A DNA stretch of 64,000 bases from Zanthoxylum bungeanum (taxonomy: Eukaryota; Streptophyta; Magnoliopsida; Sapindales; Rutaceae): positions 62,001 to 126,000 of the forward strand of contig SKCR01038149.1 in assembly GCA_019454045.1 (NCBI GenBank), in the 5' to 3' direction. The notes beneath the pieces were generated by a model that had not been told where the DNA came from, made no database searches, and saw only the letters and a list, made by a program, of their open reading frames with translations. Of the stretch, positions 48,217-61,544 are shown piece after piece; position 1 is the stretch's first letter, and the number at the start of each line of letters is the position of its first letter. Made by a program: the position numbers and the translations under genes.

Positions 48217-48230
48217 AATTAGGGGACAGT
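48217..48230 (+). other. polypurine tract of the Tat-like element
   Basis: AATTAGGGGACAGT precedes the LTR start TGTTGATGGTGATTT, which sets the element on the plus strand. Confidence 0.6.
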
Positions 48231-48313
48231 TGTTGATGGTGATTTTTTGGGCCTAAGTATTGACAGTGAATCAAGAAGGGCATGAAAGTAATTTCAAGTT
48301 CGGAACACGATAG
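48231..48313 (+). repeat. Tat-like Gypsy 3' LTR, first part
   Basis: The LTR starts TGTTGATGGTGATTTTTTGG and is cut after 83 bp by element 5. The last five bases, GATAG, are the target duplication. The LTR resumes at 60783. Confidence 0.75.
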
Positions 48314-50792
48314 TGTTAGTGTTCCTAGAACATGCCAAGGATCTAATAAGTAAGAAAAGGTGTTCATAAATTCATTATAAGTTGCGGAATTACTTACAAT
48401 GAATGGATTTGAGCTTTTAAAATTTTGAATGAAGATCTCCAAGATCCAACGTTTGTGTTGATTCAAAGATTTGAGTTGTGAATGAAGATCTCCAATATCC
48501 AACCTTTGTGTTGATTCCAAGCTTTGAGTTGGTTTCCCTATCACCTCAGAAGACTTCTTGAAGTGCTAGCTTTGTTGATTTTGCCACAAAATCAAAGAGA
48601 GGGAGACTAGAGGTTCACGCCCAAGCAATGATGAACTAGGGTTTGATTTGTGTCAAGTGTTGTGTAATGAGAGAGAGAGATGCCTTTTGGTAAAACCAAT
48701 CTACCCTTTTACCTAAACAAGGTGGTTGGGTAAATGGTTTCACTAAAACCATTCCAAGGTAGTTGGAAAGTTGGTGGCTTGGCATAAATACCAACTACCC
48801 TCCCAACTACCACATGTGAAGTGGGCCCCACATTTGAATTCAAAATTCAAATGGATTCTACGAATGTTTGCCACGGTTCGGATTCGTTTAATCCGATTAA
48901 ACGAATTTCCGTCGCTAAATAATTAAATCTAATTTAATTAAATGACGACGCCTCGTAAATATATTACGAATGTCGTTTACGAATTAATTCTAAATTAATC
49001 CGTTCGCTCGTATTAAAGTCTGACTTTAATTTCGTAATGAAATCCAATTCATATTATATATCCGATATATTAATTTTAGCCCATACAAATAATTTAAATA
49101 GAAAAATCAAATTTAACTATTTAATTTATTTCACCGATTAATTCCAAATTAATCGCGTTCTCTCTCTTCCGAACACATTTAATCCCAGATTAAATAAAGC
49201 CTCAATTAATCCCAGATTAATTTTCTCTCTCTAACTTAATCCCATATTAATTCTAGTTTAAGTCAAATGTCATCGGTGAATATTTGTGAAGCGACCCAAG
49301 AGCCTCTGGATATGTTGGTAGTAAATCCGGTTATCGGACTATCCGATTAAGTGTGTACCTCATACCACATGCTTACGGATTTACAAGACATGGTTGGCTT
49401 CTAGCAAAATACTGTGCCTACCCAATTCTCCAGAAATATTCTTACTGGAATATACAATCTATGTCAGGCGTAGAATATGTAGTATTGCATATAGCGATCC
49501 AGTATTGAATGTCACGTGCTAGGCCTGGGGCTGGAAATGTGTCTGCCCCGTACGAAGCACATGTCGGATGTCTGGTAACTAGTCTCTATAATCGGATGAA
49601 CATGACCTAGTCATATCATCTCGATGACTGCAGTACTTAAGAGTACTAGTTCCGTATCCTACGTGACATCATCTCCACTATGACTGAAGTGATACTTTCG
49701 TCTTGACATCACACCCAATACACTACGATTCTCAATATACCCAGCAGAGGCGTACACAGAACCGGTTAAAGCCCTGGATGACCAAAACCTAAGAGACCTC
49801 TGGATATGTTAGCAGTAAATCCGGTTATCGGACTATCTGATTAAGTGTGTACCTCATACCACATGCTTACGGATTTACAAGACATGGTTGGCTTCTAGGA
49901 AAATACCGTGCCTACCCAATTCTCCAGAAATATTCTTACTGGAATATACAATCTATGTCAGGCGTAGAATACGTAGTATTACGTGTAGCGATCCAGTATC
50001 GAATGTCACGTGCTAGGCTTGGGGCTGGAAATGTGTCTGCCCCGTACGAAGCACATGTCGGATGTCTGGTAACTAGTCTCTATAATCGGATGAACATGAC
50101 CTAGTCATATCATCCCGATGACTGCAGTACTTAAGAGTACTAGTTCCGTATCCTACATGACATCATCTCCACTATGACTGAAGTGATACTTCCGTCTTGA
50201 CATCACACCCAATACACTACGATTCTCAATATACCCAGCAGAGGCGTACACAGAACCGGTTAAAGCCCTGGATGACCAAAATCAAAGCATATTGATTGTC
50301 ACAAGTATTAGCGGTGCAAGTCTCAGGTTAAGACCAAATACACCTACCCTGATTTCGGACTTCCACAGACACGTAGTCATACTACCAATGGAATTTTGAG
50401 GGGTCTATCCAGAGCGAAGCTGTTTTCCATACCATCGGTAAAACACAATCTCCTATTACACTTGCATGAGTATCCAATACCCAAATATATGAGAACTATG
50501 CTATTGTGCCCTCACAACGCGCACAAGTGTAATACTAGTCTCTTACGCATTATCGATGTCCAATCTCGATAATACTCTGACTATGGATATTTAATGATTA
50601 ATCCTTCGAGGACTGATACTGTCTCATATCATCTCAATCCAGGAACTAATCATAAGGACCTCCTATCATTTATACATCTAGGTGATCTAATCACAAATGA
50701 TAAGAGTGCAATCTCCTTGTCACATAGTTAATTTGTACAACAACACCATGATCTGTACAAATAGTGACGTTATGGGTCATAATTATCCAACA
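48314..50792 (-). repeat. 3' LTR of element 5, with an internal 494-bp duplication
   Basis: The LTR is 2479 bp against 1985 bp in the partner. The difference equals one extra tandem copy. The palindrome chain is inverted at about 48890-49260. The minus frame at 48197-48544 and plus frame at 49847-50104 are LTR sequence. Confidence 0.92.
49303..50290. repeat. tandem duplication of 494 bp in one LTR only
   Basis: CCTCTGGATATGTT occurs at 49303 and 49797. The two copies are collinear to GATGACCAAAA at about 49785 and 50279. The junction ACCAAAACCTAAGAGACC sits where the original has GACCAAAACCAAAGC and GCAACCCAAGAGACC, so short homology (AACC.AAG) may have guided it. The right LTR (59787 onward) has a single copy. 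Confidence 0.93.
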
Positions 50793-50803
50793 ATCTCCCA
50801 CTT
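50793..50803 (-). other. polypurine tract of element 5
   Basis: The minus strand reads AAGTGGGAGAT next to the 3' LTR. Confidence 0.88.
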
Positions 50804-50814
50804 GGCCTATAGCC

Positions 50815-53760
50815 AGTCACTCGAGTGTCATACATCCGAACTATGTACGATTCACTCAAACTGCTGAGGAAAGACTTTCGTCAGTGGATTTGCGTGATTA
50901 TCGTCTGATGTGATTTATTCGATCATCACATCGCCACGATGTATGATCCGAACGAATCAGATAAATAGTCGAAGTATATATCTAGATCGTTGATGAGACC
51001 ATTAATCTTTAGCCTGTGCTGACGCCTAGCTCAACTGCTTTCCGAACTATTTCTAATCTAATTATATTTATCATCGACCCAAATGGCTTCTATTGCTGCC
51101 TCAGCCGCAACAATAACCCACATTTGTTGTTATTCGGTAACAGTATCTTGCTTGGAAGATTTCCAGCTCACTGTTCCGCTATTCAAACTGTATAGTACCG
51201 TTGTTTTTATCGGTTAGGAAACTTGCAGCAGTGATCCCAGTCACTTCAAGTTCTCATTCTCCATAGTTTAATACATCATCCTTAGTTCTCTAAGATACTA
51301 ACGGATGTTCGTAATATCAATCCAGTGACTATCACTTGGATTGACCTGTTTGTGACTCCATATGCTCAAAGCGTATCACGTACATTTTTCAATGGACGAG
51401 TTCTCAGAGAGTGTTAACAACTTTAAATCTATCCCAGTAGATCTTTATTCCTAGAATAAAGGTTGTTTCTCTCAAGAATTCTACAGAGAATTTTCATGAA
51501 AGCCAAGCTTTCACCGATTGTAATATAGGAATATCATTTCCAAGAAATGACATATCATCATTATTTAGGACAGTCACTTTTAGTGCGCTCCACTAACCTC
51601 CTTATATACACAAGAATCATTTCTTGTTTTGAATTAAATCATAAACCATTATGATTACATCAAAATGATAATTCCAAGAACTTAATGTTTGCTTCAATCC
51701 AAACATGAATCGAATAACCTGCAAACCTTGTTTGCTAGTTTTGATACGAAAAAATCGTCAGGATGTTGTAAACATCCTCCAAAAGGTTTCATTTTCAGGA
51801 AAATGATTTTTCGTTCAGCTGCCATATTTCATAAATGAAACATGCAGCATCAGAAAGCATTATCCAAATGGATTTAACGTGGCAACAGGTAAAAGATTTC
51901 GTTGTAATCAACACAATGTTGATAACGATACCTTTCCGCTACAAGCCTAGCTTAGTATGTTGGTATGCTGCCATCCACGTATGTCTTCCTTGAAGACTTA
52001 TATAGTACCAATAGGCACAATGCCTTGCGGTACAACAACTAGTCTCTAAGCATAGTTGGTATACATGGAATCCATTTCAGACTTCATGGCACTTTGCCAT
52101 AATGGGGAGTCGATACTTGTATCACTTCCTCATATGTAGTCAGTTCGTCTTCCTCAATAAGATTGACATCTTTATGAGGTGAGATCAGAAACCCATACCT
52201 CCCAGGTTGTTTTCTGATTCTCTCCGACTAACGCGTGGTTCTGTGTGTATTCGAAGATTGTGGTACAGTTTCATCCTTGATGAACTGTTTGTGTTCCATT
52301 AAGGACTAGGTTCCTTGAACAGTATTACTCCGATTAACATCGAGATTTACTATCCTCCCACTTACCACTGCATATCGGTATTCCTCTTAGGAAAAAACGC
52401 ATGGCGAGCAACAATTACATTGTTCTCATGTGAGATGTATAAGTACTATACTTTGGTTTCCTTAGGACAACCTACAATTAGGCACTTATCCGATTTGGGT
52501 TCTAGTTTGGTATCATCCAAACATATGCCCAACATCCCAAATCTTTGGGAGTGAGAAAACCCAGTTTCTTTCCTGTTCATATCTAATATGAAATTCTGTC
52601 TAACAGATTTTCATGGAACCTTATTCAAAATAAGTATTGCACTGTTAATGTTTATCCCTTTGAAGGAAAATGGTAGCTCAGAGCGACTCATGATTAACCT
52701 TATCATGTCTAACAAAATTGGTTTCTCCGTTTGGACACCACCGTCAAATTGACGTGTTCCAGGAGGAGTCCTCATTGAAAGAATACTATACTCTTTCAAG
52801 TATTTGAGAAACTTATTGCTTAAGTATTTTCATCATGGTCAAACCGTGATGGTTTTAATACTTTAGCCGATCTGTTTGTCTATTTCGTGTCGAAACTCTA
52901 AAAGTTTCCGATTCGTGTTTCATAAGAAACACATAACCATAACGCGATGCCACATCCGTAAAGGTCACGAAACATTCATTTCCACATTTAGCCTAGCTAG
53001 ACATGGGCCCACTTACGTCACTATGAACGAGGGCTAACAGATTGATGACACTTACACTTTTACCAAGTAAAAGGTATTTTAGGTACTTTACCTAATAAAC
53101 TAGATTCGTAGAAATCATTTGAATGGAATCAAATTCGTCCTAGTATTCACTCTTCAAAAGTGTGGATATACGAGTCTTGTTTAATGTGTCCCAGACAACA
53201 CTGCCACAAATAAGTCTTATCTGATCAAATCAGTTTGAGCTATTTGTTCGTCATATTGTATTTTTGAGATTTATTTATAATCAAAATATAAATACTGTTA
53301 TTCATATCTAATGTGTTTATCTCAATATCATCTTTATAAAATAAAATACTTTAGTGTTCTAGAATATAAAGGTATGCTCGCAACGAGTTGTATTCGATAT
53401 AGAGATAATGTTTCTAGTCAAACTAGTTACATTATAACAGTTTCCTAATTTAAGTACACACCCGAATAGTAGTTCCTAAACTTAGGTATCTACGGTAAAA
53501 CAACGACTTTCGTCCTGTTTCCGATTCGAAGATTAATCTCAATTGAAGTCAGTATCCTGCTCATAGCAGATTCTGCACATCAATGCATATTTATGTATCA
53601 CACTTAGTATTTAAAATCCAATTTTAATACTAGTAGTGAACATATTTATGAAAAAATTATTTGAAGTCAGAGCCTTGCTCGTCTTCAATTCCTTCATGTC
53701 TGCTTTGTCCATACGGCAGTCACGCTTCAGTGATCCCATTTGCCACAGTGTAGATAGACA
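50815..53760 (-). pseudogene. pol: decayed Copia pol, element 5
   Basis: The minus strand carries the same order of remnants as element 1: a zinc-knuckle-like stretch near 53690-53760, protease near 53410-53520, the integrase/GAG-pre-integrase region near 52600-53350, RT near 51600-52250 and RNase H near 50900-51260. RNase H reads ELEVTGITAASF, with alanine for the catalytic aspartate. The GAA-TAA stop after KQDTV is present, the YVDD box is gone, and the RT-RNase H connection is shortened. Frames at 52315-52554 (plus) and 52611-52799 (minus) are remnants or shadows. It is non-functional, with the same inherited lesions as the other copies. Confidence 0.85.
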
Positions 53761-53876
53761 TCTTGGGATATGTCTTTTATCTTCCTAGAAGATAATAATG
53801 ATTTTGCCTTTGCCATTTTCCACATTCTAGAAGCCTTTAGCCAAGCCTTGGCCTTCTAGAATATTGAAGTAAGGTG

Positions 53877-55923
53877 TGTTGGACATTATGACTCATAGCG
53901 TCACTATTTGTACAGATAACGGTGTTGTTATACAAATTAACTATGTGACAAATGGGATTGCACTCTTATCATTTGTGATTAGATCACCTAGATGTATAAA
54001 TGATGAGAGGTCCCTATGATTTGTTCATGGACAGAGAATGATATGAGACAGTATCAGTCCACATAGGATAAATCATTAAATATCCATAGTCAGAGTATTA
54101 TCGAGATTGGACATCGATAAATACGTAAAAGACTAGTATTACACTTGTGCGCGTTTGTGAGGGCACAACGGCATAGTTCTCATATATTTGGGTATAGGAT
54201 ACTCATGCAAGTGTAATAGGAGGTTGTGTTTTACCGATGGTACGGGAAACAGCTTTGCTCTGGATAGACCCGCTCGGAATTCCATTGGTAGTATGACTAT
54301 GTGTCTATGGAAGTCCGAAATCAGGGTAGGTGTATTTGGTCATAACCTGAGACTTGCACCGCTAATACTTGCGACAATCAATATACTTTGGTTGAGGTCG
54401 TTCAGGGCTTTTTAACCGGTTTGTGTATGCCAATGCTGGGTATATTGAGATCGTAGTGTGTTGGGTGTGATGTTAAGACGGAAGTGTCACTCCAGTCATA
54501 TGGAGATGATGGTCACGTAGGATACGGTACTGGTTCTCTTAGTACTGCAGTCATCGGGATAATATGACTAGGTCATAGTTTTCCGATATAGAGACTAGTT
54601 ACCAGAGATCCGAAATGTGCTTCGTATGGGGCAGACACAATTTCAGCCCAAGGCCTAGCACGTGATCATCCGATACTGGATCGAAATACGCAATACCACG
54701 TATACTACGCCTGATATAGGTCACTTATTCCTGTAAGCATATTTCTAGAGAATTGGGTAGGCATGACGCTTTGCTAGAAGCCAACCTTGTCTTGTGAATC
54801 GGTGTAAACGTAGTACGAGGTACTTACGTGTTCGGATAGTCCGACGACCCGATTTACTGCCAATATATCCGGGGATCTTATGGGTCGCTCCCCGAAGATT
54901 CACCGATGACGTATGACTCACAATTTAATTAATCTGGGATTAATTTAATGAGAGAGAAAATTAATCTGGGATTAATTGCGGATATATTTTATCTGGGATA
55001 AAATATCAATTAAAGAGAGAGAACGATTAATTTGGAATTACTCGATAAAATAATATTTGATATATTATACGAAATTGGATTTCGACGCGGAATTAAAATT
55101 AGATTTTAATTCGGGCGAACGAATTAATTTAGAATTAATTCGTTAGCGACGTGAATAGTGATTTCGCTAGGCGTAATCATTTAATTACGATGCAACGGAA
55201 AATTTGTTAATTTGGAATTAGCGAACCCGAGCCCGGGATTATTTGCGAGCGCATTCGCATTTCGAATTCGAGTGCGGCACGCAAGTCAAATCAAGCATCA
55301 AATCGCAAGTCACATCAAGCGTCAAATCACATGTCACTTTGAGTGATGTGACATTTGATAGATTGATGTGAGTTGAAGTGAGATGTAAGAAAGCATTTAA
55401 TGCTTGCTTTTTGAAATTAAAAGTGGTAAATGGTTTTAATAATTTTGGAAATTATAAAACCCCTTTTACATTTTTTATTTCCCTCTCTTCCTCTTTTTCG
55501 GTCTTCATGTTTTGGATCCAAAACTTCTTCTTCTCTCTCACGCATCTTCTTCCTTCTGTTTTTTCCTGTAAAACCGAGAGTGATGGAGAAGAAAAAGCTT
55601 GATTTTTTGCAAGATCAAGGTGCTAGCACACTCTAGGAGGCATACCAAGGTGATAGGGCAGTGAGTTCGTGAGCATGGAAGACTATCACAAAGCTTGGAG
55701 CTTTAATGGAGTCCCTGGACGATTCTTCATGGAGGAGATCCACCCACTGCCGTGCAGTCCACCTTTTGCGCAGCCCACTACCAAGCTTGGAGAGGGCAGT
55801 ACGTTTTGTTCCACACCGCATCTCAACCGATCAATGTGAGTTTTTCCGCACCTCTTATGATTGTATTTACACTTGTTCCATGCTTGATAAATGATCTTGG
55901 GACCCTAGAAGAAGAAACCAACA
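53877..55923 (+). mobile_element. solo LTR nested in element 5
   Basis: The LTR is 2047 bp, TGTTGGACATTATGACTC to AAGAAACCAACA, flanked by AGGTG at 53872-53876 and 55924-55928. No primer site or internal sequence follows. Across it, element 5 reads continuously (GAAGTAAGGTG|CGCCTTGC, as in element 1 near 7117-7125). The palindrome chain is at about 54930-55225. It is the trace of a full element removed by LTR-LTR recombination. Frames at 54188-55976 are not genes. Confidence 0.93.
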
Positions 55924-55928
55924 AGGTG

Positions 55929-58778
55929 CGCCTTGCGCTACTTGTCTTATTGCAAACTTTGGCTTTATCTCCTTGAGAATAGCCATTAACTCTCCAAGAG
56001 TTATTAATTGCAATTTAATACTTCTAAGATCTAAGAATAGATCTATGAAGATCCTTCAATTTCTTCATCATACTTTAAGGATCTAATCATTAGTTCTGAT
56101 TAGGAAATTAAAGAGTCCTTTTGACAAATATAATGGATTAAGCACTAAAGTTATCATCAAATGAATCTTCCAAAGATCATGCTCTACTATTTGCTTAACT
56201 CTGGGTTAAGGCCCAATAAGTTATTTTATCAAATAAAGTAACTTCTTAGTTTCCAGGACTATCCTGAAATACTATTCCCAATTTGAAAATTAAAGTTTTT
56301 AAACACATTTTCACCCAGGATTATGTTTTAAACACTAATCTTTCAGTTATCTTGATCCCAATAGTCTAACTATCCAATCAACGATATCGGGTACAATCTA
56401 ATGTAATGATTACTATAGTCTAACTATATAACTTATTACAATTTATTGGTTAAAATCAAATATATATGATTACTATATCCAATATATAATCAACTATAAA
56501 TGATCGGTAAAATTCAAATATATTGATTACTATAATCCAATTATATAATCAACTATAAATGAAGGGTAAAATTCAAATATATTGATTACTAAATCCAATT
56601 ATATAATCAACTATAAATGAAGTAGTTTGAATACAGTCTTACTGTTAATTAAAACAACAATTAAATATTAGTCCAACTAATATATTAATTTATTGACGAA
56701 ATATTGAAATGAGCGTGTATGGCAAGTATCTAAACGAAATTGCAAATCTAATACTTGCCTCCCACTATTTTTCGACGAGCCTCTAACCCTCTGTTGAGTA
56801 CTCAGGAAACCTTGTTTCCTAGTAGGCTAGGATCCCGTTAAATAACACACAATCTTGACTTTGGCCAACAAATTGTATGATACTTAACTAGGTAGATCTC
56901 TAAGATCAATTGGATCTCATCCAATTCCTAGATCCAGTAGGTGGACATCCAATTCCGAAACATATATACAATATATATGCCAATATATCCAATATATTTT
57001 CTTAACCTTTTTCCTCCGAATCAACTAAGCCTTGGCTTTGGCACAACAAGCTTAATGATTCCAGTTAAGCGAGACCCATTGACCATGGAAAGCTTCGTAA
57101 TCAATGTCGATGGACAAGAAGTGATCTTGACTTTGGCCAAAAAATCACAACTTGGACAAGACACCAATATGGAACAAAGCCTTCATGATTCAAACACATC
57201 CGCGACAGACAAAGGTCTTGACTTTGGCCAACAAACCAGTGTCAGTCTTGGATCTTGAGTAAGAATCACTCAATGGAAAGAAAAACGCTTAATATGTTGT
57301 GAGGGTTTTTCGCGTAATTGGCAACCAATTAATTATCTTTGTTAAGGTTTCATCATCATACACCCTTAAACATGCATTCTAAATACATAATAAGGCGCGA
57401 TAAATAAATTAATAATGATATGCAGATAGATATGTCACAAATTGTTCCTAGAACAAATCACTCCCTTCCTCTCCCCAGCTAGAACTATTCTAACTTCTAC
57501 CCAATTACATAATACAATAAGGAAACCTCATTTACATGAGGGGAATGGTGAGAAGAGAATACAAAAGTACAAGAGTAAGGAGGTAATAGGCTGGACACGT
57601 AGGTCCAATTTAATAAATTCTAAATTTATTACAATTTCTAAAATTGCCCTCGCCCTTCTAATATCCATCCGATATATACATTATTCATACAACACATTCA
57701 TGTATTCATACAAAGCATGTTATTCAATCAATCTAATCCAATTAATTAATCTTTGATTAATGACCATCCAATGTTCAAACAACGATTTGATTTGCGCGAG
57801 TCCAACTCGTTTAAGAATAAATACTCAAAGTAAGTATTCTTGAATTATATTGAACTACAACTTTAAATCCAATTTATTTGTATTCAATACTAATTCCAAA
57901 TTAATATTTACACTTATTTATTTTCCTTAAAGACTTGGATTCCAATCCAATCTTAATGGGTCTCAAAGGCCCAATAACATCCAATGTCATTTTAATTAAA
58001 GTCCAATGAGCTTTTAATTAATTATTAAGGCATGGGCTTTGGCCATAATGGGTCAAACCCAAATGCCAAGGCCCAATAGGAATCACCATATTGCCTACAA
58101 ATTAATTTAGGCCCATTAGGCCCAATTAAATTCTTTAAAGGGCCAAGTGATGTATTTGGACTTTATGGAATTGATTTTGGGCCCAATTGGATCCAATCCA
58201 AAATTCAAAACCAAACTTGGTCAAACCAAGCCCATTAAGCCCAAATACACACTTTTAGCCCAATTCATAATTTAAAGGCTTATTAACATAATTATAATAT
58301 TCCAAATATCACAATTATTTTAATTAAAGTGTATTAGCCATGATTAATTAATTAAACTCAATATTTCCAAAATACCAATTAACTTAATTATTCATGCTTA
58401 ATCCATCAATTTATGTTCAACACAAATTGAAGCCAAAACACATCATTTCATGCTCAACATGCTTTGAATTAACATAAACATTATTGACTTTGATTCCAAT
58501 CCAATCAAACCAACAATCAACATTTAATCATGCATTTAAACACATCCAATGGTGTAAAATTGAAAAATTCCAAGTGCAGTCCACTGCAGTGACATTCGGC
58601 CATGCTAAGGGGGATTTAAAATTTGATCCAATCAATTTATTCCAAATCTAATCATGCAAAACTCTAAGTTAACATAATCTAAGCATGCTCAAAGCATCAA
58701 TTTGAAGGAATCATGCTCAAAACACAAAAGCCCCAAATTTTAGTCTCATGAACCCTAAAATTTTCATGCTTAAAATTG
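55929..58778 (-). other. leader of element 5
   Basis: This is the inverted leader, collinear with element 1. It has the CTTGACTTTGGCCAACAA motifs (about 56863 and 57224, with a variant at 57125), the AT-rich AGTTGGACTAT-type block (56340-56680) and the GGCCCAATT-rich block (57950-58260). Near 58577 it has GCAGTCCACTGCAGTG. The frames at 56941-57258 and 57442-57756 recur only as parts of the leader. Confidence 0.7.
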
Positions 58779-58790
58779 GCTCTTGATACA
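58779..58790 (-). other. primer-binding site of element 5, mutated
   Basis: The minus strand reads TGTATCAAGAGC near the 5' LTR. It is recognisable as TGGTATCAGAGC with changes. Confidence 0.78.
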
Positions 58791-58792
58791 AT

Positions 58793-60777
58793 TGTTAGTG
58801 TTCCTAGAACATGCCAAGGATCTAATAAGTAAGAAAAGGTGTTCATAAATTCATTATAAGTTGTGGAATTACTTACATTGAATGGATTTGAGCTTTTAAA
58901 ATTTTGAATGAAGATCTCCAAGATCCAACCTTTATGTTGATTCCAAGCTTTGAGTTGTGAATGAAGATCTCCAAGATCCAACCTTTGTGTTGATTCCAAG
59001 CTTTGAGTTGGTTTCCCTATCACCTTAGAAGACTTCTTGAAGTGCTAGCTTTGTTGATTTTGCCACAAAATCAAAGAGAGGGAGACTAGAGGTTCACGCC
59101 CAAGCAAGGATAAACTAGGGTTTGAATTGTGTCAAGTGTTGTGTAATGAGAGAGAGAGATGCCTTTTGGTAAAACCAATTTACCCTTTTACCTAAACAAG
59201 GTGGTTGGGTAAATGGTTTCACTAAAACCATTCCAAGGTAGTTGGAAAGTTGGTGGCTTGGCATAAATGCCAACTACCCTCCCAACTACCACATGTGAAG
59301 TGGGCCCCACATTTGAATTCAAAATTCAAATGGATTTTACGAATGTTTTTCGCGGCTCGGATTCATTTAATCCGATTAAACAAATTTCCGTCGCTAAATA
59401 ATTAAATCTAATTTAATTAAATGACGACGCCTCGTAAATATATTACGAATGCAGTTTACGAATTAATTCTAAATTAATCTGTTCCCTCGTATTAAAGTCC
59501 GACTTTAATTTCGTAATGAAATCCAATTCATATTAATATATCCGATATATTAATTTTAGCCCATACAAATAATTTAAATAGAAAAATCAAATTTAACTAT
59601 TAAATTTATTTCACCGATTAATTCCAAATTAATCGCGTTCTCTCTCTTCCGAACACATTTAATCCTAGATTAAATAAAGCCTCAATTAATACCATATTAA
59701 TTTTCTCTCTCTAAATTAATCCCAGATTAATTCTAGTTTAAGTCAACTGTCATCGGTGAATCTTTGGGAAGCAACCCAAGAGACCTCTGGATATGTTGGC
59801 AGTAAATCCGGTTATCGGACTATCCAATTAAGTGTGTACCTCGTACCAGATGCTTACGGATTTACAAGACATGGTTGGCTTCTAGCCAAAGCACCGTGCC
59901 TACCAATTCTCCAGAAATATTCTTACTGGAATATACAATCTATGTCCGACGTAGAATACATAGTATTGCGTATAGCGATCAATATCGGATGTCACGTGTT
60001 AGGCCTGAGGCTGGAAATGTGTCTGCCCCGTACGAAGCACATGTCGGATGTCTGGTAACTAGTCTCTATAATCGGATGAACATGACCTAGTAATATCATC
60101 CTGATGACTGCAGTACTTAAGAGTACTAGTTCCGTATCCTACGTGACATCATCTCCACTATGACTGGAGTGATACTTCCGTCTTGAAATCACACCCAATA
60201 CACTACGATTCTCAATATACCCAGCAGAGGTGTACACAGAACCGGTTAAAGCCATGGATGACCAAAACCAAAGCATATTGATTGTCGCAAGTATTAGCGG
60301 TGCAAGTCTCAGGTTAAGACCAAATACACCTACCCTGATTTCGGACTTCCACAGACACGTAGTCATACTACCAATGGAATTCCGAGGGGTCTATCCAGAG
60401 CGAAGCTATTTTCCGTACCATCGGTAAAACACAACCTCCTATTACACTTGCATGAGTATCCAATACCCAAATATATGAAAACTATGCTATTGTGCCCTCA
60501 CAACGCGCACAAGTGTAATACTAGTCTCTTACGCATTATCGATGTCCAATCTCGATAATACTCTGATAGGATATTTAATGATTAATCCTTCGAGGACTGA
60601 TACTGTCTCATATCATCTCAATCCAGGAACTAATCATAAGGACCTCCTATCATTTATACATCTAGGTGATCTAATCACAAATGAATAAGAGTGCAATCTC
60701 CTTGTCACATAGTTAATTTGTACAACAACACCATGATCTGTACAAATAGTGACGCTATGGGTCATAATTGCCCAACA
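58793..60777 (-). repeat. 5' LTR of element 5
   Basis: The LTR is 1985 bp, the undivided partner of 48314-50792. The palindrome chain is inverted at about 59350-59740. Frames at 58697-59023 and 59756-60427 are LTR sequence. Confidence 0.92.
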
Positions 60778-60782
60778 GATAG

Positions 60783-61544
60783 TCCGAGAATATTAGTTAG
60801 GGGTATCTGGTCCAGCTGAATGGTCGAGCTCGGTCTATATTCTTTGACCGACCTAGGGAGCGTGATTTTCACTAAGATCAGTATCCGAGGACTTCGGGTA
60901 TGGCCGGACCAATATTTGTTGTTTTGGATATGTAGATGACATTCTTGCTAAATCTAGGCCAGAAGCTCGGGAGGACGATTCAATATTGCTCAGGTCAGGA
61001 TTGCCAATATAAGTACAGCTCGGGAATTTGTGTCTTCAATAAAGCTTTGATGCAACATGGCAACTTGTGGGTTATCCTCTGACACATACCACCACGTGAG
61101 CAGGTGGGTACAGGCTAGCATTATTAATGTTGCGTGTGGCAATACCCAAAAAGAGTGATTTAATGAAATATCAGATGACATGTTTTACTTTCGGCGAAGA
61201 TAAGCTCATGTGGCTGACATCACGATGATGATGGAACAGTGGTTATTTTCCTTACTATTAAAAGAGGTTGAGAGCACTTTTGTAGGGGTTATAATTTTTA
61301 CTCAATGACTACTTGTGAGAAAGAGAGAAAAGAGTTTGTAAGAATCGAGGTAATACAATAAGCTCGACCATACCCGACCACCTGTAAAAAAAGAAGTCAG
61401 CTATACCCGACCACATTATAAAATCAATCTTTTTCTTTGTTCCCGTGGATGTGGGTTGGATCCATTCTCCCGAACCACGTAAATATTTTGTTGATCTTTG
61501 TGTTTATTCTCATTTTCTGCTAAATTTGATTTCGGTTCTCAACA
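60783..61544 (+). repeat. Tat-like Gypsy 3' LTR, second part
   Basis: The LTR continues after the GATAG duplication and ends GGTTCTCAACA at 61544, giving 845 bp in total. A TATA-like CCAATATAAG lies at about 61003-61012 and AATAAA at 61038-61043. No primer site follows, so this is the 3' LTR. The frame at 60990-61181 is not a gene. Confidence 0.72.

Larger units (their letters stand above)
48314..60777 (-). mobile_element. Copia element 5 with nested solo LTR
   Basis: It is an inverted element with ends TGTTAGTG (48314) and GCCCAACA (60777). It is flanked by GATAG at 48309-48313 and 60778-60782. Order on the minus strand: 5' LTR 58793-60777, primer site, leader, [solo LTR], decayed pol, polypurine tract 50793-50803, 3' LTR 48314-50792. 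The internal region minus the solo LTR and one duplication is about 5.95 kb, close to elements 1-3. Confidence 0.93.

Noticed and set aside
49303..50290. Separate LTR insertion inside the element 5 LTR
   Set aside because: The extra sequence is a tandem copy of adjacent LTR with no target duplication or TG...CA ends. A 494-bp duplication explains it fully.
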